Shown here: positions 1 through 6,060 of the stretch, one piece after another | How the letters are laid out: each line of letters starts with the position of its first letter | Position numbering within the stretch: position 1 is the stretch's first letter | Assembly (NCBI GenBank): GCA_905216045.1 | Contig: CAJMSL010000054.1 | Span: forward strand, 1-11,242 | Direction: 5' to 3' | Length of the DNA stretch: 11,242 nucleotides | Source: an uncultured bacterium | Lineage (GTDB): Bacteria; Actinomycetota; Coriobacteriia; Coriobacteriales; Coriobacteriaceae | Made by a program: the position numbers and the translations under genes | The notes under the pieces: generated by a model | The model's input: the letters and a program-made list of their open reading frames with translations, nothing else | Database searches by the model: none | What the model was told of the DNA's origin: nothing

Positions 1-798
1 CGACTTGAACCAGATGTTCTTATATGTCACGCCCTTCTTGCTCAGTACGTCCTTGGCATCTGCAATCTCGCCCTTGTTGCCATCGAGCGTAAAGGAATTG
101 ACGCCCACGACCTGGCCGCCCTTCTTGGCAAGCTCCTTATTCAGGTCCTCAAGGTCGCCCAACTCACCCACGCACGGCTTGCAAGTGGTGAACCAGAAGT
201 TCATGACGGTGACCTTGTTCTTAGAGAACAGCTCGTCGCTGCTCACGTCGTTGCCGTCCAGGTCCTTGCCCGTAAAGCTGGGGAACTTCGTCGCCTCGCT
301 CGAAGCATTGGCACCAGCCGTCATGCCAGCGGTCGAAGCATCGACGCTCTCGCCTGCGCTCGGCGTGCTTCCACAGCCGGGGAACTCCTTCTCCAAGCTC
401 TCGAGCTTGTCCTCGATTTCCTTGATCTGCTGCGCACCGGCCTTGAGCGTCTTAAGCTCATCCGCCGTAAACTCATCCTTGGCGCCGTCGATGGTCTTGA
501 GCAAGAAATCGCCGTAATTGCTGCCGTCCTCAATCATTGTCGAGTCTTTATTTGCCGCATTGAATACCTTTTCCCACAGCGCGTTATCACTCGAAAAGAT
601 CTCGTTCTCCTTCTGCATGAGCTTCGCATACAGCTCGACGGCCTCGTCGGCATTGGCCGGCTTCTGCGCAGTGAGTTCTGCGATCTTAGGATCGGAGCTC
701 GCAGATTCGCTCGCATTGCCACCGGGCGCCGAACATGCCACAAGGCACAAGGCCAATACCGGCACCATAAACAGGGCCGCAATCTTAGAAAGCTTCAT
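1..798 (-). CDS. TlpA-like thioredoxin-fold lipoprotein (3' end outside the window)
   Basis: The frame is open from the start codon to the window edge (266 codons), so the C-terminus is missing. Residues 1-22 form a lipoprotein signal: K2/K5, a hydrophobic stretch, then the lipobox LVAC with C22 as the lipidated cysteine, so the protein should be anchored outside the membrane. Residues 35-140 are charged and probably helical, ending in a glutamate/lysine-rich stretch and an extra cysteine, C142. From about 172 a TlpA/AhpC-TSA thioredoxin fold begins, with the active site WFTTCKPC (C206, C209). The role inferred is thiol-disulfide exchange outside the cell, fed by the polyferredoxin encoded 29 bases upstream. 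Two in-frame ATGs exist; the one at 798 is preferred because GGAGGA (805-810) lies 6 bases upstream, whereas it nearly touches the ATG at 804. The long segment before the thioredoxin fold is unusual for a simple TlpA. The exact thiol substrate is unknown. Confidence 0.9.
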   Translation of the reverse strand, partial: MKLSKIAALFMVPVLALCLVACSAPGGNASESASSDPKIAELTAQKPANADEAVELYAKLMQKENEIFSSDNALWEKVFNAANKDSTMIEDGSNYGDFLLKTIDGAKDEFTADELKTLKAGAQQIKEIEDKLESLEKEFPGCGSTPSAGESVDASTAGMTAGANASSEATKFPSFTGKDLDGNDVSSDELFSKNKVTVMNFWFTTCKPCVGELGDLEDLNKELAKKGGQVVGVNSFTLDGNKGEIADAKDVLSKKGVTYKNIWFKS

Positions 799-827
799 AG
801 TCATTCCTCCGTTTTGTCGAAGCTTGT

Positions 828-1730
828 TTACTTTTTATCAGCGGTCAAGGGAAGCTTTTCCGCCGACACATCCAGGCCATAGCGATAGCTGATGGCATCG
901 ACGGGACAGGCCCCGATGCACTTTCCGCACCGGATACATTCGGCATGATTGGGCGCGCGGACCACATCAACGTCCATCTGACAAACCTTTGAGCACTTGC
1001 CGCACGAGACACATTTGCACGCGTCAACCTGAATCCCCAACAAGGACACCCTATTCATGAGCGCATAGAATGCGCCGAGTGGGCAAATCCATTTGCAGAA
1101 GGGGCGGTAGAACAAAACGCTCAGCACTACCACGGCAATGAGAACGGCAAGTTTCCAAGTAAAGAGATGTCCCAACGCAGATCGAATGCCGGCATTGGCG
1201 ATGGCCAGCGGAATGGCGCCCTCGAGCACACCCTGCGGACAGATGTACTTGCAAAAGAACGGGTCGCCCATGCCCACGTCGTTAACCATCAAGACGGGCA
1301 GCAGCACCACGGCAAACAGCAGCACGACGTACTTGATGTACGTGAGCGGCTTAAGCTTTTTCGTGGAGAACTTTTTTCCGGGAATCTTATGAAGCAGCTC
1401 CTGCAGCCAGCCAAACGGGCACAGAAAGCCGCATACAAAGCGTCCCAGCAGCACGCCGAGCAAAATGAGCGTACCGGTAACATAGTAAGAAAAGTTGAAC
1501 TTGGATGAACCTACCACCGACTGGAACGACCCGATGGGGCACGCACCCGATGCCGCGGGGCACGAATAGCAATTAAGTCCAGGTACGCAGACTGTTTTTC
1601 CCGCGCCCTGGTAGATGCCGCCTTTGGCAAAGTTTGGCAGGTGAATGTTGGTGACCAGCGTCGCCGCCGCCTGAATGAATCCGCGAAATCGGGCCAAAAC
1701 ATGCGACGCAGTGTTTTCTCTTTTATCCAA
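828..1730 (-). CDS. NapH/CcoG-like membrane polyferredoxin (4Fe-4S)
   Basis: A 300-residue integral membrane iron-sulfur protein. An N-terminal cysteine group (C48, C54, C57, C64, around VPGLNCYSCP) precedes the membrane part. Three CxxxCP motifs follow (C100/C104, C160/C164, C212/C216), as in NapH, NosR and CcoG relatives. Hydrophobic helices lie near 83-101, 131-149 and 192-208. Two bacterial ferredoxin motifs close the protein: C240-x2-C243-x2-C246-x3-C250 and C265-x2-C268-x2-C271-x3-C275-P. The family moves electrons between the cytoplasm or membrane quinones and extracytoplasmic partners; here the partner is probably the TlpA lipoprotein encoded next. The start chosen is TTG at 1730, overlapping the preceding mini-gene by 8 bases. 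It has GGAG about 10 bases upstream and gives a family-like N-terminus (DKREN...RFRGFIQ). Upstream in-frame codons, up to 1817, lie inside the preceding gene and read like noise. Translational coupling is likely. Function is inferred from family; the donor is unknown. Confidence 0.88.
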   Translation of the reverse strand: MDKRENTASHVLARFRGFIQAAATLVTNIHLPNFAKGGIYQGAGKTVCVPGLNCYSCPAASGACPIGSFQSVVGSSKFNFSYYVTGTLILLGVLLGRFVCGFLCPFGWLQELLHKIPGKKFSTKKLKPLTYIKYVVLLFAVVLLPVLMVNDVGMGDPFFCKYICPQGVLEGAIPLAIANAGIRSALGHLFTWKLAVLIAVVVLSVLFYRPFCKWICPLGAFYALMNRVSLLGIQVDACKCVSCGKCSKVCQMDVDVVRAPNHAECIRCGKCIGACPVDAISYRYGLDVSAEKLPLTADKK

Positions 1731-1869
1731 TTCCGATACACTCCAAGCACAGCCTAATCGCTTTGGCCAGCACGGCATCCGCCTCGCCACGCATAACACC
1801 AAAGCACACCATGGCAATTCCGACGATCAACAAAGCGACCTGTACCACGGGCTTTACCGCTTTGAACAA
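1723..1869 (-). CDS. CD1871A-family CXXC mini-protein
   Basis: A 48-residue single-pass membrane protein, first gene of the redox operon. Residues 7-26 form one hydrophobic helix containing C22, followed by a GEADAVLAKAIRLCLECIGIG tail with a CxxC (C41, C44) right at the C-terminus. The tail pattern (acidic residue, AKA, CLECIGIG) is the hallmark I recall for CD1871A-type CXXC proteins, which commonly precede a 4Fe-4S membrane protein. The gene starts at TTG 1869 with AAAGGAG (1878-1884) 8 bases upstream. An in-frame GTG 9 bases earlier overlaps that ribosome binding site, so it is unlikely. The stop (1725-1723) overlaps the TTG start of the polyferredoxin gene. The role is inferred: a membrane thiol pair or cluster ligand that works with the polyferredoxin. 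Non-ATG starts and small size make it easy to miss. Confidence 0.82.
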   Translation of the reverse strand: MFKAVKPVVQVALLIVGIAMVCFGVMRGEADAVLAKAIRLCLECIGIG

Positions 1870-1892
1870 CCTGACCACTCCTTTCGTTACGC

Positions 1893-1920
1893 GACCATTG
1901 GACCATATCGACTATAAAAT
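1893..1920. promoter_or_regulatory. Divergent promoter region of redox operon and two-component system
   Basis: The 90-base gap between the divergent genes holds one AT-rich island. Read on the plus strand it gives TATAAAAT (1913-1920), a plausible -10 for the response regulator, about 40 bases before its ATG. Read on the minus strand it gives TATAGT (1916-1911), a plausible -10 for the redox operon. Neither has a good -35 at 16-18 bases, which would fit an activator-dependent promoter. Beside it lies a direct repeat, GACCAT-TG-GACCAT (1893-1906), that might be a regulator site. All of this is inference from short motifs. Confidence 0.35.
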
Positions 1921-1959
1921 CCGTGTTAAGCGCGATTTGGAATGTGCAAGGAGACTGTT

Positions 1960-2634
1960 ATGCGTATTTTGATCGTCGAAGACGAGCGAGCGCTGTGCGA
2001 TGCAATCGCGCGCAGCTTGCGAAACTTGGCGTACAGCGTCGACTGCTGCCACGACGGACAGGAGGCGCTCGACCTGCTGGGCGTCGAAGTCTTTGACCTC
2101 GTGGTACTCGACCTCAACCTTCCCCGTATCGATGGCATGACCGTGCTCAGGGAACTTAGGAAAACCGACTGCGAGACCAAGGTACTGATTCTGTCCGCAC
2201 GCGGCGAGGTCGCCGACAAGGTCGCCGGACTCGATGCCGGCGCCAACGATTACCTTACCAAGCCGTTTCATCTTGACGAGCTTGCGGCAAGGATCCGCAG
2301 CCTTACCCTCAGGCGCTTTGCACAAAGCGACATAGTATTAACCTGCGGAAAGCTCCGCTTTGACACCAAGGCGCGCATCGCTTCCGTGGACAGCGAGGCT
2401 TTATCTCTTACGCGCAAGGAAACGGGAATCTTGGAATACCTGATGCTTAATCAGGGGCGTCCGGTAAGTCAAGAGGAGCTTATCGAGCACGTTTGGGATA
2501 GCAGCGTGAACAGCTTTAGCAACGCAATCCGCGTTCACATCTCGTCACTCCGCAAAAAGCTACGCATCGCTTTGGGGTACGACCCGATTCGCAATCGGAT
2601 TGGAGAGGGCTACGTTATGGAGGATAGCGAATGA
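1960..2634 (+). CDS. OmpR/PhoB-family response regulator
   Basis: A 224-residue two-domain regulator. Residues 1-115 form a receiver domain: acidic pocket E7/D8, phosphoacceptor D51 in VVLDLNLPRIDGM, conserved S79 and K101 in LTKPF. Residues about 125-222 form an OmpR-type winged helix, with the DNA-contacting stretch SFSNAIRVHISSLRKKL and the wing ending in IRNRIGEGYVM. Its length is typical of the family. Start ATG 1960 has AAGGAG (1948-1953) 6 bases upstream; an in-frame ATG at 1942 would put that site inside the gene, so it is rejected. The stop overlaps the kinase start (ATGA), so the pair is co-translated. It lies divergent from the redox operon, an obvious candidate target. The true regulon cannot be read from sequence. 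Confidence 0.95.
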   Translation: MRILIVEDERALCDAIARSLRNLAYSVDCCHDGQEALDLLGVEVFDLVVLDLNLPRIDGMTVLRELRKTDCETKVLILSARGEVADKVAGLDAGANDYLTKPFHLDELAARIRSLTLRRFAQSDIVLTCGKLRFDTKARIASVDSEALSLTRKETGILEYLMLNQGRPVSQEELIEHVWDSSVNSFSNAIRVHISSLRKKLRIALGYDPIRNRIGEGYVMEDSE

Positions 2635-3770
2635 AAAGGTTTTCGCTGCAATGGCGCATAACGATTATGACGGCACTGCTCACGTGTGCAGCATGCGTGC
2701 TGACAAACTGCCTGGTCGGCTATACGGGCATGCGCTACATGGATGCCATCGGCAGTGACATCTCGGCCCTTAACGCGACCGGCGAAGATTCGCCCCAGGC
2801 GTTCGACCCAACGAAAGCGACCCCCGATGACAAGGTCACGATCGTCGTAAACGACGCACAGGAGTCTTTTGGCACGACAACCTGGTACATCACGGCTGGA
2901 GTCACACTCCTTGGCGGCGCGCTGGCATACTTTGTGAGCGGCCGTGCACTCAAACCGCTACGGGCTTTTGCCGCCCAGGTAGAGCGCGTGCAGCCTGACA
3001 ACCTAAGCGAAATCAGACTCAGTGAAGATGTGCCCACCGAGCTACAGCGATGCAGCGCCTCTTTCAACGACATGATCGCCCGTCTTGGCGAAGGGTTCTC
3101 TGCGCAGCGTCAGTTTACCGGCAACGCCGCACACGAGCTGCGCACCCCGCTCGCCCTTATGCAAGCACAGATTGAACTATTCATCTCTGAGCACTCCGGT
3201 TTGCAACCCGAAACAGCCGAGCTGCTCGGCCTGCTACAAGAACAAACCGAGCGCATGTCTCGAATGACCAAGGTATTACTCGAGATGAGTGAGCTCCGCA
3301 GCGTTCCTTGCGAGGACGATGTTGAACTCGGTCCCTTGTCCGAAGAGGTCCTCACCGACCTTGCGCCACTTGCCGAAAATAAGGGCATAGCCCTCAATTG
3401 TGCTGGAGACGCTTTAGTAATCGGGAACGATGCGCTCCTCTATCGGCTGGTGTTCAACCTGGTCGAAAACGCCATCCGCTATAGCCGCGCCGACTCGAGC
3501 GTTACCGTCTCCATCTGCGACAACGACAGCCACGTGTTCCTGCGAGTCGAGGACCAGGGCCCGGGAATACCCAAGCAGTACCGTGAGAGCATCTTCCAAC
3601 CGTTCTTTCGCCTGGATAAATCCCGCAGCAGGGCATACGGCGGCGCAGGACTCGGGCTAGCGCTTGTTTGGGAGATTGCAGCGCTTCACGGTGGCACGGT
3701 AGAGGTCGAAGCAAATTCCGAGAACGGAACCGTGATGCTCGTGACCCTCTCAAAGGGGGCCACCACGTGA
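2631..3770 (+). CDS. HAMP-type sensor histidine kinase
   Basis: A 379-residue membrane sensor kinase and partner of the preceding regulator (4-base overlap). Transmembrane helix 1 spans about 11-31 and helix 2 about 85-103, flanking a small extracytoplasmic loop of about 50 residues. A HAMP-like linker (104-155) follows. The dimerization/phosphoacceptor domain carries H168 in AAHELRTPL. The ATPase domain has an N box (N276, N280), a G1 box DQGPGIP (from D308), an F box (FQPFFR, 322-327) and a G2 box around GGAGLGLA (337-344). All catalytic residues are present, so it should be active. The sensing loop has no cysteine, but helix 1 holds C19-A-A-C22 plus C27 towards its outer half. That is unusual and suggestive beside a thiol-redox operon, although a redox signal is only an inference. 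Confidence 0.95.
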   Translation: MKRFSLQWRITIMTALLTCAACVLTNCLVGYTGMRYMDAIGSDISALNATGEDSPQAFDPTKATPDDKVTIVVNDAQESFGTTTWYITAGVTLLGGALAYFVSGRALKPLRAFAAQVERVQPDNLSEIRLSEDVPTELQRCSASFNDMIARLGEGFSAQRQFTGNAAHELRTPLALMQAQIELFISEHSGLQPETAELLGLLQEQTERMSRMTKVLLEMSELRSVPCEDDVELGPLSEEVLTDLAPLAENKGIALNCAGDALVIGNDALLYRLVFNLVENAIRYSRADSSVTVSICDNDSHVFLRVEDQGPGIPKQYRESIFQPFFRLDKSRSRAYGGAGLGLALVWEIAALHGGTVEVEANSENGTVMLVTLSKGATT

Positions 3771-3800
3771 TCCGACTGTCCAGGAGTCCCACTCGACATT

Positions 3801-4010
3801 GTGAAACGCGTCCCAAAACTTGGACATGAGAAATGGGAGACAGTTCGCATCTATGCCGAGGACGAAGTCCTGGCGGGGATTCAGGATGCGCAGAGGAAGC
3901 TTGCGGCAGAAAACCCCGACAGAGTCGTGACCGTCGGCGGCAACCGCATGGTGTCGCTTGCCCTCTTCGATTACCTGCACGGGAAATACGAGAACGTTGG
4001 AATCGTCTGA
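3801..4010 (+). CDS. Small hypothetical protein, possible ribbon-helix-helix fold or gene remnant
   Basis: A 69-residue ORF starting with GTG, 30 bases after the kinase stop and in the same reading frame. Its codon use matches real genes here. It is charged and soluble: a helix-like DEVLAGIQDAQRKLAAENPD stretch, then a short beta-like segment and a helix (VVTVGGNRMVSLALFDYLHG), reminiscent of small ribbon-helix-helix DNA-binding or antitoxin-type proteins. That is a weak resemblance. The only purine-rich site, CAGGAG (3781-3786), lies 14 bases before GTG, too far for a good ribosome binding site. The open frame extends upstream to the kinase stop, so a 5'-truncated remnant is equally possible. 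No toxin partner is recognised nearby. It converges on the broken minus-strand gene at 4093-4377. Confidence 0.45.
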   Translation: MKRVPKLGHEKWETVRIYAEDEVLAGIQDAQRKLAAENPDRVVTVGGNRMVSLALFDYLHGKYENVGIV

Positions 4011-4092
4011 ATCTATGCGCATCCGGATGTATCCACGCTGAATGATGGCTACCCCAACGCTCACGCCATAGTACTTGGCAGCCTTTTGGGAG

Positions 4093-4377
4093 AAAGTCAT
4101 CCTGGTCTTTCGCGGCGAATAACGCGAATGTCCGCAGGCAGACTCCAACCTGTGCGCGGAGAAGCTGGGCGACGCAAACAAGATTCCTCGACTCGAGCAT
4201 GGAGATGAATCCGTCTATCAGTCTCATCGCATACTCAGAGGAGGATGCCAGATATAGATCCCATTGGGTAAAGTCGCCGTTCATGAAGGGAATCACTGCA
4301 TTGCGCTCGGCGACTCTCAAGGCACTCAGGCTTTGTTCTATTTTCTCAGCTTCTTGTTTGAACTGTTCGCTATCCAA
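4093..4377 (-). pseudogene. Truncated alpha-helical hypothetical protein (5' fragment)
   Basis: Ninety-five residues read as a genuine helical protein, with an acidic N-terminus (DSEQFKQEAEKIEQSLSAL), FMNGDFTQWDLYLASSSEYA, then MRLIDGFISMLESRNLVCV and LLRAQVGVCLRTFALFAAKDQDDF. After about 4093 the same frame turns into arginine/proline-rich noise that continues antisense into the kinase gene (to 3502). A neighbouring frame gives a slightly better continuation, so a frameshift or deletion probably cut the gene here. From memory the fragment resembles the N-terminal helical half of a group of bacterial hypothetical (HEPN-like) proteins; this is not verified. The 5' end is also uncertain. TTG at 4377 has only a poor GGGGGC before it, and the frame stays open to about 4398 without an ATG, so the N-terminus may be missing too. 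Confidence 0.5.
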
Positions 4378-4431
4378 AATGCCCCCAAATGCCGGCTTCT
4401 CAACAAATCAAAAAAGCAAGAGAGACAGAGA

Positions 4432-4629
4432 TTAGGTTCCTGCTCCACTGAACCCACGCTTCCAGTCGAGACACTCCTCCTCGAAGATCTCCCCAGAGTC
4501 CCGCCTCTCGCGCCCCTCACGGAACTGTCCATATCAGTGTAGCCAATCCAAGCACAGCCCCACCGCACGGCCCAGTCGCTTCCGGTCCTGCGTGGCCCCG
4601 TGAAGGCGGAAGGGCGTGGTTGTCGTCAT
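4432..4629 (-). pseudogene. Small ORF interrupted by one in-frame TGA
   Basis: A 65-codon frame starts at ATG 4629 behind a strong purine-rich site (AGGAGAAAGGA, ending 5 bases before the ATG). It reads TTTTPFRLHGATQDRKRLGR, then AVGLCLDWLH, and hits TGA at 4536-4534 (codon 32). The same frame continues with plausible protein sequence (YGQFREGRERRD, then GEIFEEECLDWKRGFSGAGT) to a TAA at 4434-4432. The simplest reading is a nonsense mutation, for example of a Trp or Arg codon, in a small cytoplasmic protein of unknown function. A 31-residue product is also possible. Readthrough or selenocysteine is considered under findings but is not favoured. No family was recognised. Note two CLDW tetrapeptides, one on each side of the stop. 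Confidence 0.45.
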
Positions 4630-4790
4630 CGCGTTCCTTTCTCCTCGTACCTTTTTGGGCATGCGTCACGGGCCCCCGCGCGGCGCTGAGAGCGAATCGG
4701 CGCAGGCTTGGGGCCAGTTGCGTAGAGGTTGAGGTTCGGGTTTCGCCGGCTTACGCAGCTTGGCGGGCAGAGCGCCCGGGCTCGCTGCGC

Positions 4791-5045
4791 CTAGGGCGCG
4801 GCGGGATCCGCGACGCCGGAGGTGTCGAGCTCGCCCAGATTGGCGAGCTGCTCGATGAGGGGGAGGCCCATCGGGTCGTCCACCTCGACGCCGCCGAGCA
4901 CGATGGTGCTGTCGCGTGTGTCTATATGGGTTGTGAACACGGCCGGGTCGAAACCCGAAGCGATAAAGCCAATGCCCGCGAGGACAACACCCGCGGCAAC
5001 GAGCCCGCCCGCCACGGCGAGGTAGATCTTCTTCGCACTGGTCAT
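4791..5045 (-). CDS. Short single-pass membrane protein, likely truncated DUF4097-type partner
   Basis: An 84-residue protein, third gene of the PadR operon. KK at 5-6 precedes a transmembrane helix (about 8-31, alanine/glycine/valine rich). A short extracytoplasmic part follows (FDPAVFTTHIDTRDSTIVLG...), ending in an acidic and proline-rich tail. PadR-DUF1700 operons often end in a DUF4097 beta-strand protein of 250 or more residues, which begins with one helix and a similar short stretch. This gene stops before any beta-helix, so it may be a cut-down version, or a distinct small protein. Start ATG 5045 has AAAGGAG (5054-5060) 8 bases upstream, preferred over an in-frame GTG at 5054 inside that site. 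It follows the DUF1700 gene by 15 bases. Function is unknown, with envelope stress suggested by context only. Confidence 0.75.
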   Translation of the reverse strand: MTSAKKIYLAVAGGLVAAGVVLAGIGFIASGFDPAVFTTHIDTRDSTIVLGGVEVDDPMGLPLIEQLANLGELDTSGVADPAAP

Positions 5046-5060
5046 GGTACTCACTCCTTT

Positions 5061-5684
5061 CTACGCCGCGAGATGCGCGGCAGCGCCGCCCTTCTCGCCC
5101 TTACCCTTCCAGAAGGGCGAGGCGGCCTTCCTCGCCCAGAGCGCCGAGAGGCGCGCAATTTGTTTTGAGGCTGCCCAAGCGCCAGCACCAACGAAGAGCG
5201 CCACGCCGACGAGGCCGAGCCCCACGCCCGCCGAGGCGAGGGCGTACGGGAAGTGGCCGATGATGACGCCGCTTACGGCAAGCAGGAGCCCAACTACGCC
5301 CACGCCCCCGAGTGCCACCGCGACGATCCACACGCAGAGCGCCAGCACCCAGATGCAGATATAGACCGTGACGGCCACGGCGGCGAAGGCGGCGAGCAGC
5401 GGCACCCACACCGGGGAGCCCACGATGGCCAGCACCCACAGCAGCGCGGTGCTGCGCCGGCGCGTCCTCGCGATCGCGCGCGGCACGGCGGGCAGGTCGT
5501 CGAGCGTGGCCTCCGCCACCTCGCCGGGCGTGCCCATGGCGGCCACGGCCTCCTCCTCGCTCATACCGTCCTCCATGCGGTCGGCGATGGCCTCCGCATA
5601 GAACGCCTTGGTCTCCTCCACCTGCTCGGCCGGCAGGCAGGCGAGCAGCTCGCCCAACCGGCCCAGAAACTCATCGCGCGTCAT
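5061..5684 (-). CDS. DUF1700 / HAAS-domain membrane protein
   Basis: A 207-residue protein. Residues 1-65 form the HAAS (DUF1700) helical domain, with the typical FYAEAIADRMEDGMSEEEAV and AMGTPGEVAE segments that in this family dock to PadR-type partners. A basic linker (RTRRRS, about 73-78) is followed by three to four hydrophobic helices (about 80-105, 107-125, 126-145, 152-172) and a basic C-terminal tail. Members act as membrane-bound modulators of the adjacent PadR regulator. The start is ATG 5684 with AGGAGG 6 bases upstream; an in-frame TTG at 5699 lies within that site and is rejected. The gene overlaps the PadR stop by 14 bases, indicating coupled translation. Confidence 0.9.
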   Translation of the reverse strand: MTRDEFLGRLGELLACLPAEQVEETKAFYAEAIADRMEDGMSEEEAVAAMGTPGEVAEATLDDLPAVPRAIARTRRRSTALLWVLAIVGSPVWVPLLAAFAAVAVTVYICIWVLALCVWIVAVALGGVGVVGLLLAVSGVIIGHFPYALASAGVGLGLVGVALFVGAGAWAASKQIARLSALWARKAASPFWKGKGEKGGAAAHLAA

Positions 5685-5991
5685 GGTGCGCCTCCTCAAC
5701 GTATGCGTAAATCTCCCGTACGGACGGCCACTCGGCCAGGAACTCCTCGATGCGCGCTCGCCCGTCGTCCGTGATGCGGTAGTACCGGCGCAGCCGCCCG
5801 TTGTGCTCGGCGGAGCGCGCCGTGATGCACCCGGCCTTCTCCAGGCGCTTGAGCAGCGGGTAGAGCGTCGACTCCGTGAGCCCCATGCTCGCCGGTACGT
5901 CCTTCACGATCTGGTAGCCGTAGGACTCCTCGCCGGAGACGGCCGCGAGCACGCAGGCCTCCAGGAAGCCGCGCTTCATCTGTGCCTCCAT
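5671..5991 (-). CDS. PadR-family transcriptional regulator
   Basis: A 106-residue winged-helix repressor. The helix-turn-helix covers about residues 5-60 (KRGFLEACVLAAVSGEESYG, then LTESTLYPLLKRLEKAG), the wing is RYYRITDDGRARI, and a short C-terminal helix serves dimerization. This is the short (subfamily 2-like) type typically paired with DUF1700. Start ATG 5991 has AGGAGG (5999-6004) 7 bases upstream; upstream in-frame codons to 6057 run into the promoter and are rejected. It is the first gene of a three-gene operon and is probably autoregulated through the palindrome at 6012-6034 that overlaps its -10 box. Confidence 0.93.
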   Translation of the reverse strand: MEAQMKRGFLEACVLAAVSGEESYGYQIVKDVPASMGLTESTLYPLLKRLEKAGCITARSAEHNGRLRRYYRITDDGRARIEEFLAEWPSVREIYAYVEEAHHDAR

Positions 5992-6011
5992 CCGCACACC
6001 TCCTCTCGTCA

Positions 6012-6034
6012 TATACTGTGCTATACACACTATA
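6012..6034. promoter_or_regulatory. Probable PadR operator (23-bp imperfect palindrome)
   Basis: The arms TATA-n-TGTG and CACA-n-TATA are perfectly inverted around a 5-base centre. The right arm covers the -10 box of the PadR promoter and the left arm covers the predicted start of transcription. Position and symmetry fit autorepression by the PadR dimer; binding is not shown. Confidence 0.55.
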
Positions 6035-6057
6035 CGATGCAAGGTATTAAACGTCAA
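6029..6057 (-). promoter_or_regulatory. Sigma-70-type promoter of the PadR operon
   Basis: On the minus strand TTGACG (6057-6052) and TATAGT (6034-6029) are separated by exactly 17 bases, a near-consensus vegetative promoter. Transcription would begin near 6022, about 30 bases before the PadR ATG, leaving room for its AGGAGG site. It is the clearest promoter in the window. Confidence 0.75.
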
Positions 6058-6060
6058 CTC

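Noticed and set aside
1731..1817. N-terminal extension of the polyferredoxin to an ATG at 1817
   Set aside because: The extension (MPWCALVLCVARR...) is unlike family N-termini, lies wholly within the mini-gene and has no ribosome binding site.
3502..4092. Continuation of the minus-strand fragment antisense to the kinase
   Set aside because: The translation becomes arginine/proline-rich and unlike protein after about 4093, and the opposite strand holds a clear kinase gene.
4541..4561. 13-base match (tccaagcacagcc) to 1742-1754, giving LCLD and LCLE in two small proteins
   Set aside because: The match is short, the flanks differ and the proteins are otherwise unlike; coincidence is the simpler reading.
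4719..4764. TGCGTA...TACGCA inverted repeat as a terminator for the PadR operon
   Set aside because: The arms are only 6 bases with a long spacer of about 27 bases, and there is no T-run on the transcribed strand.
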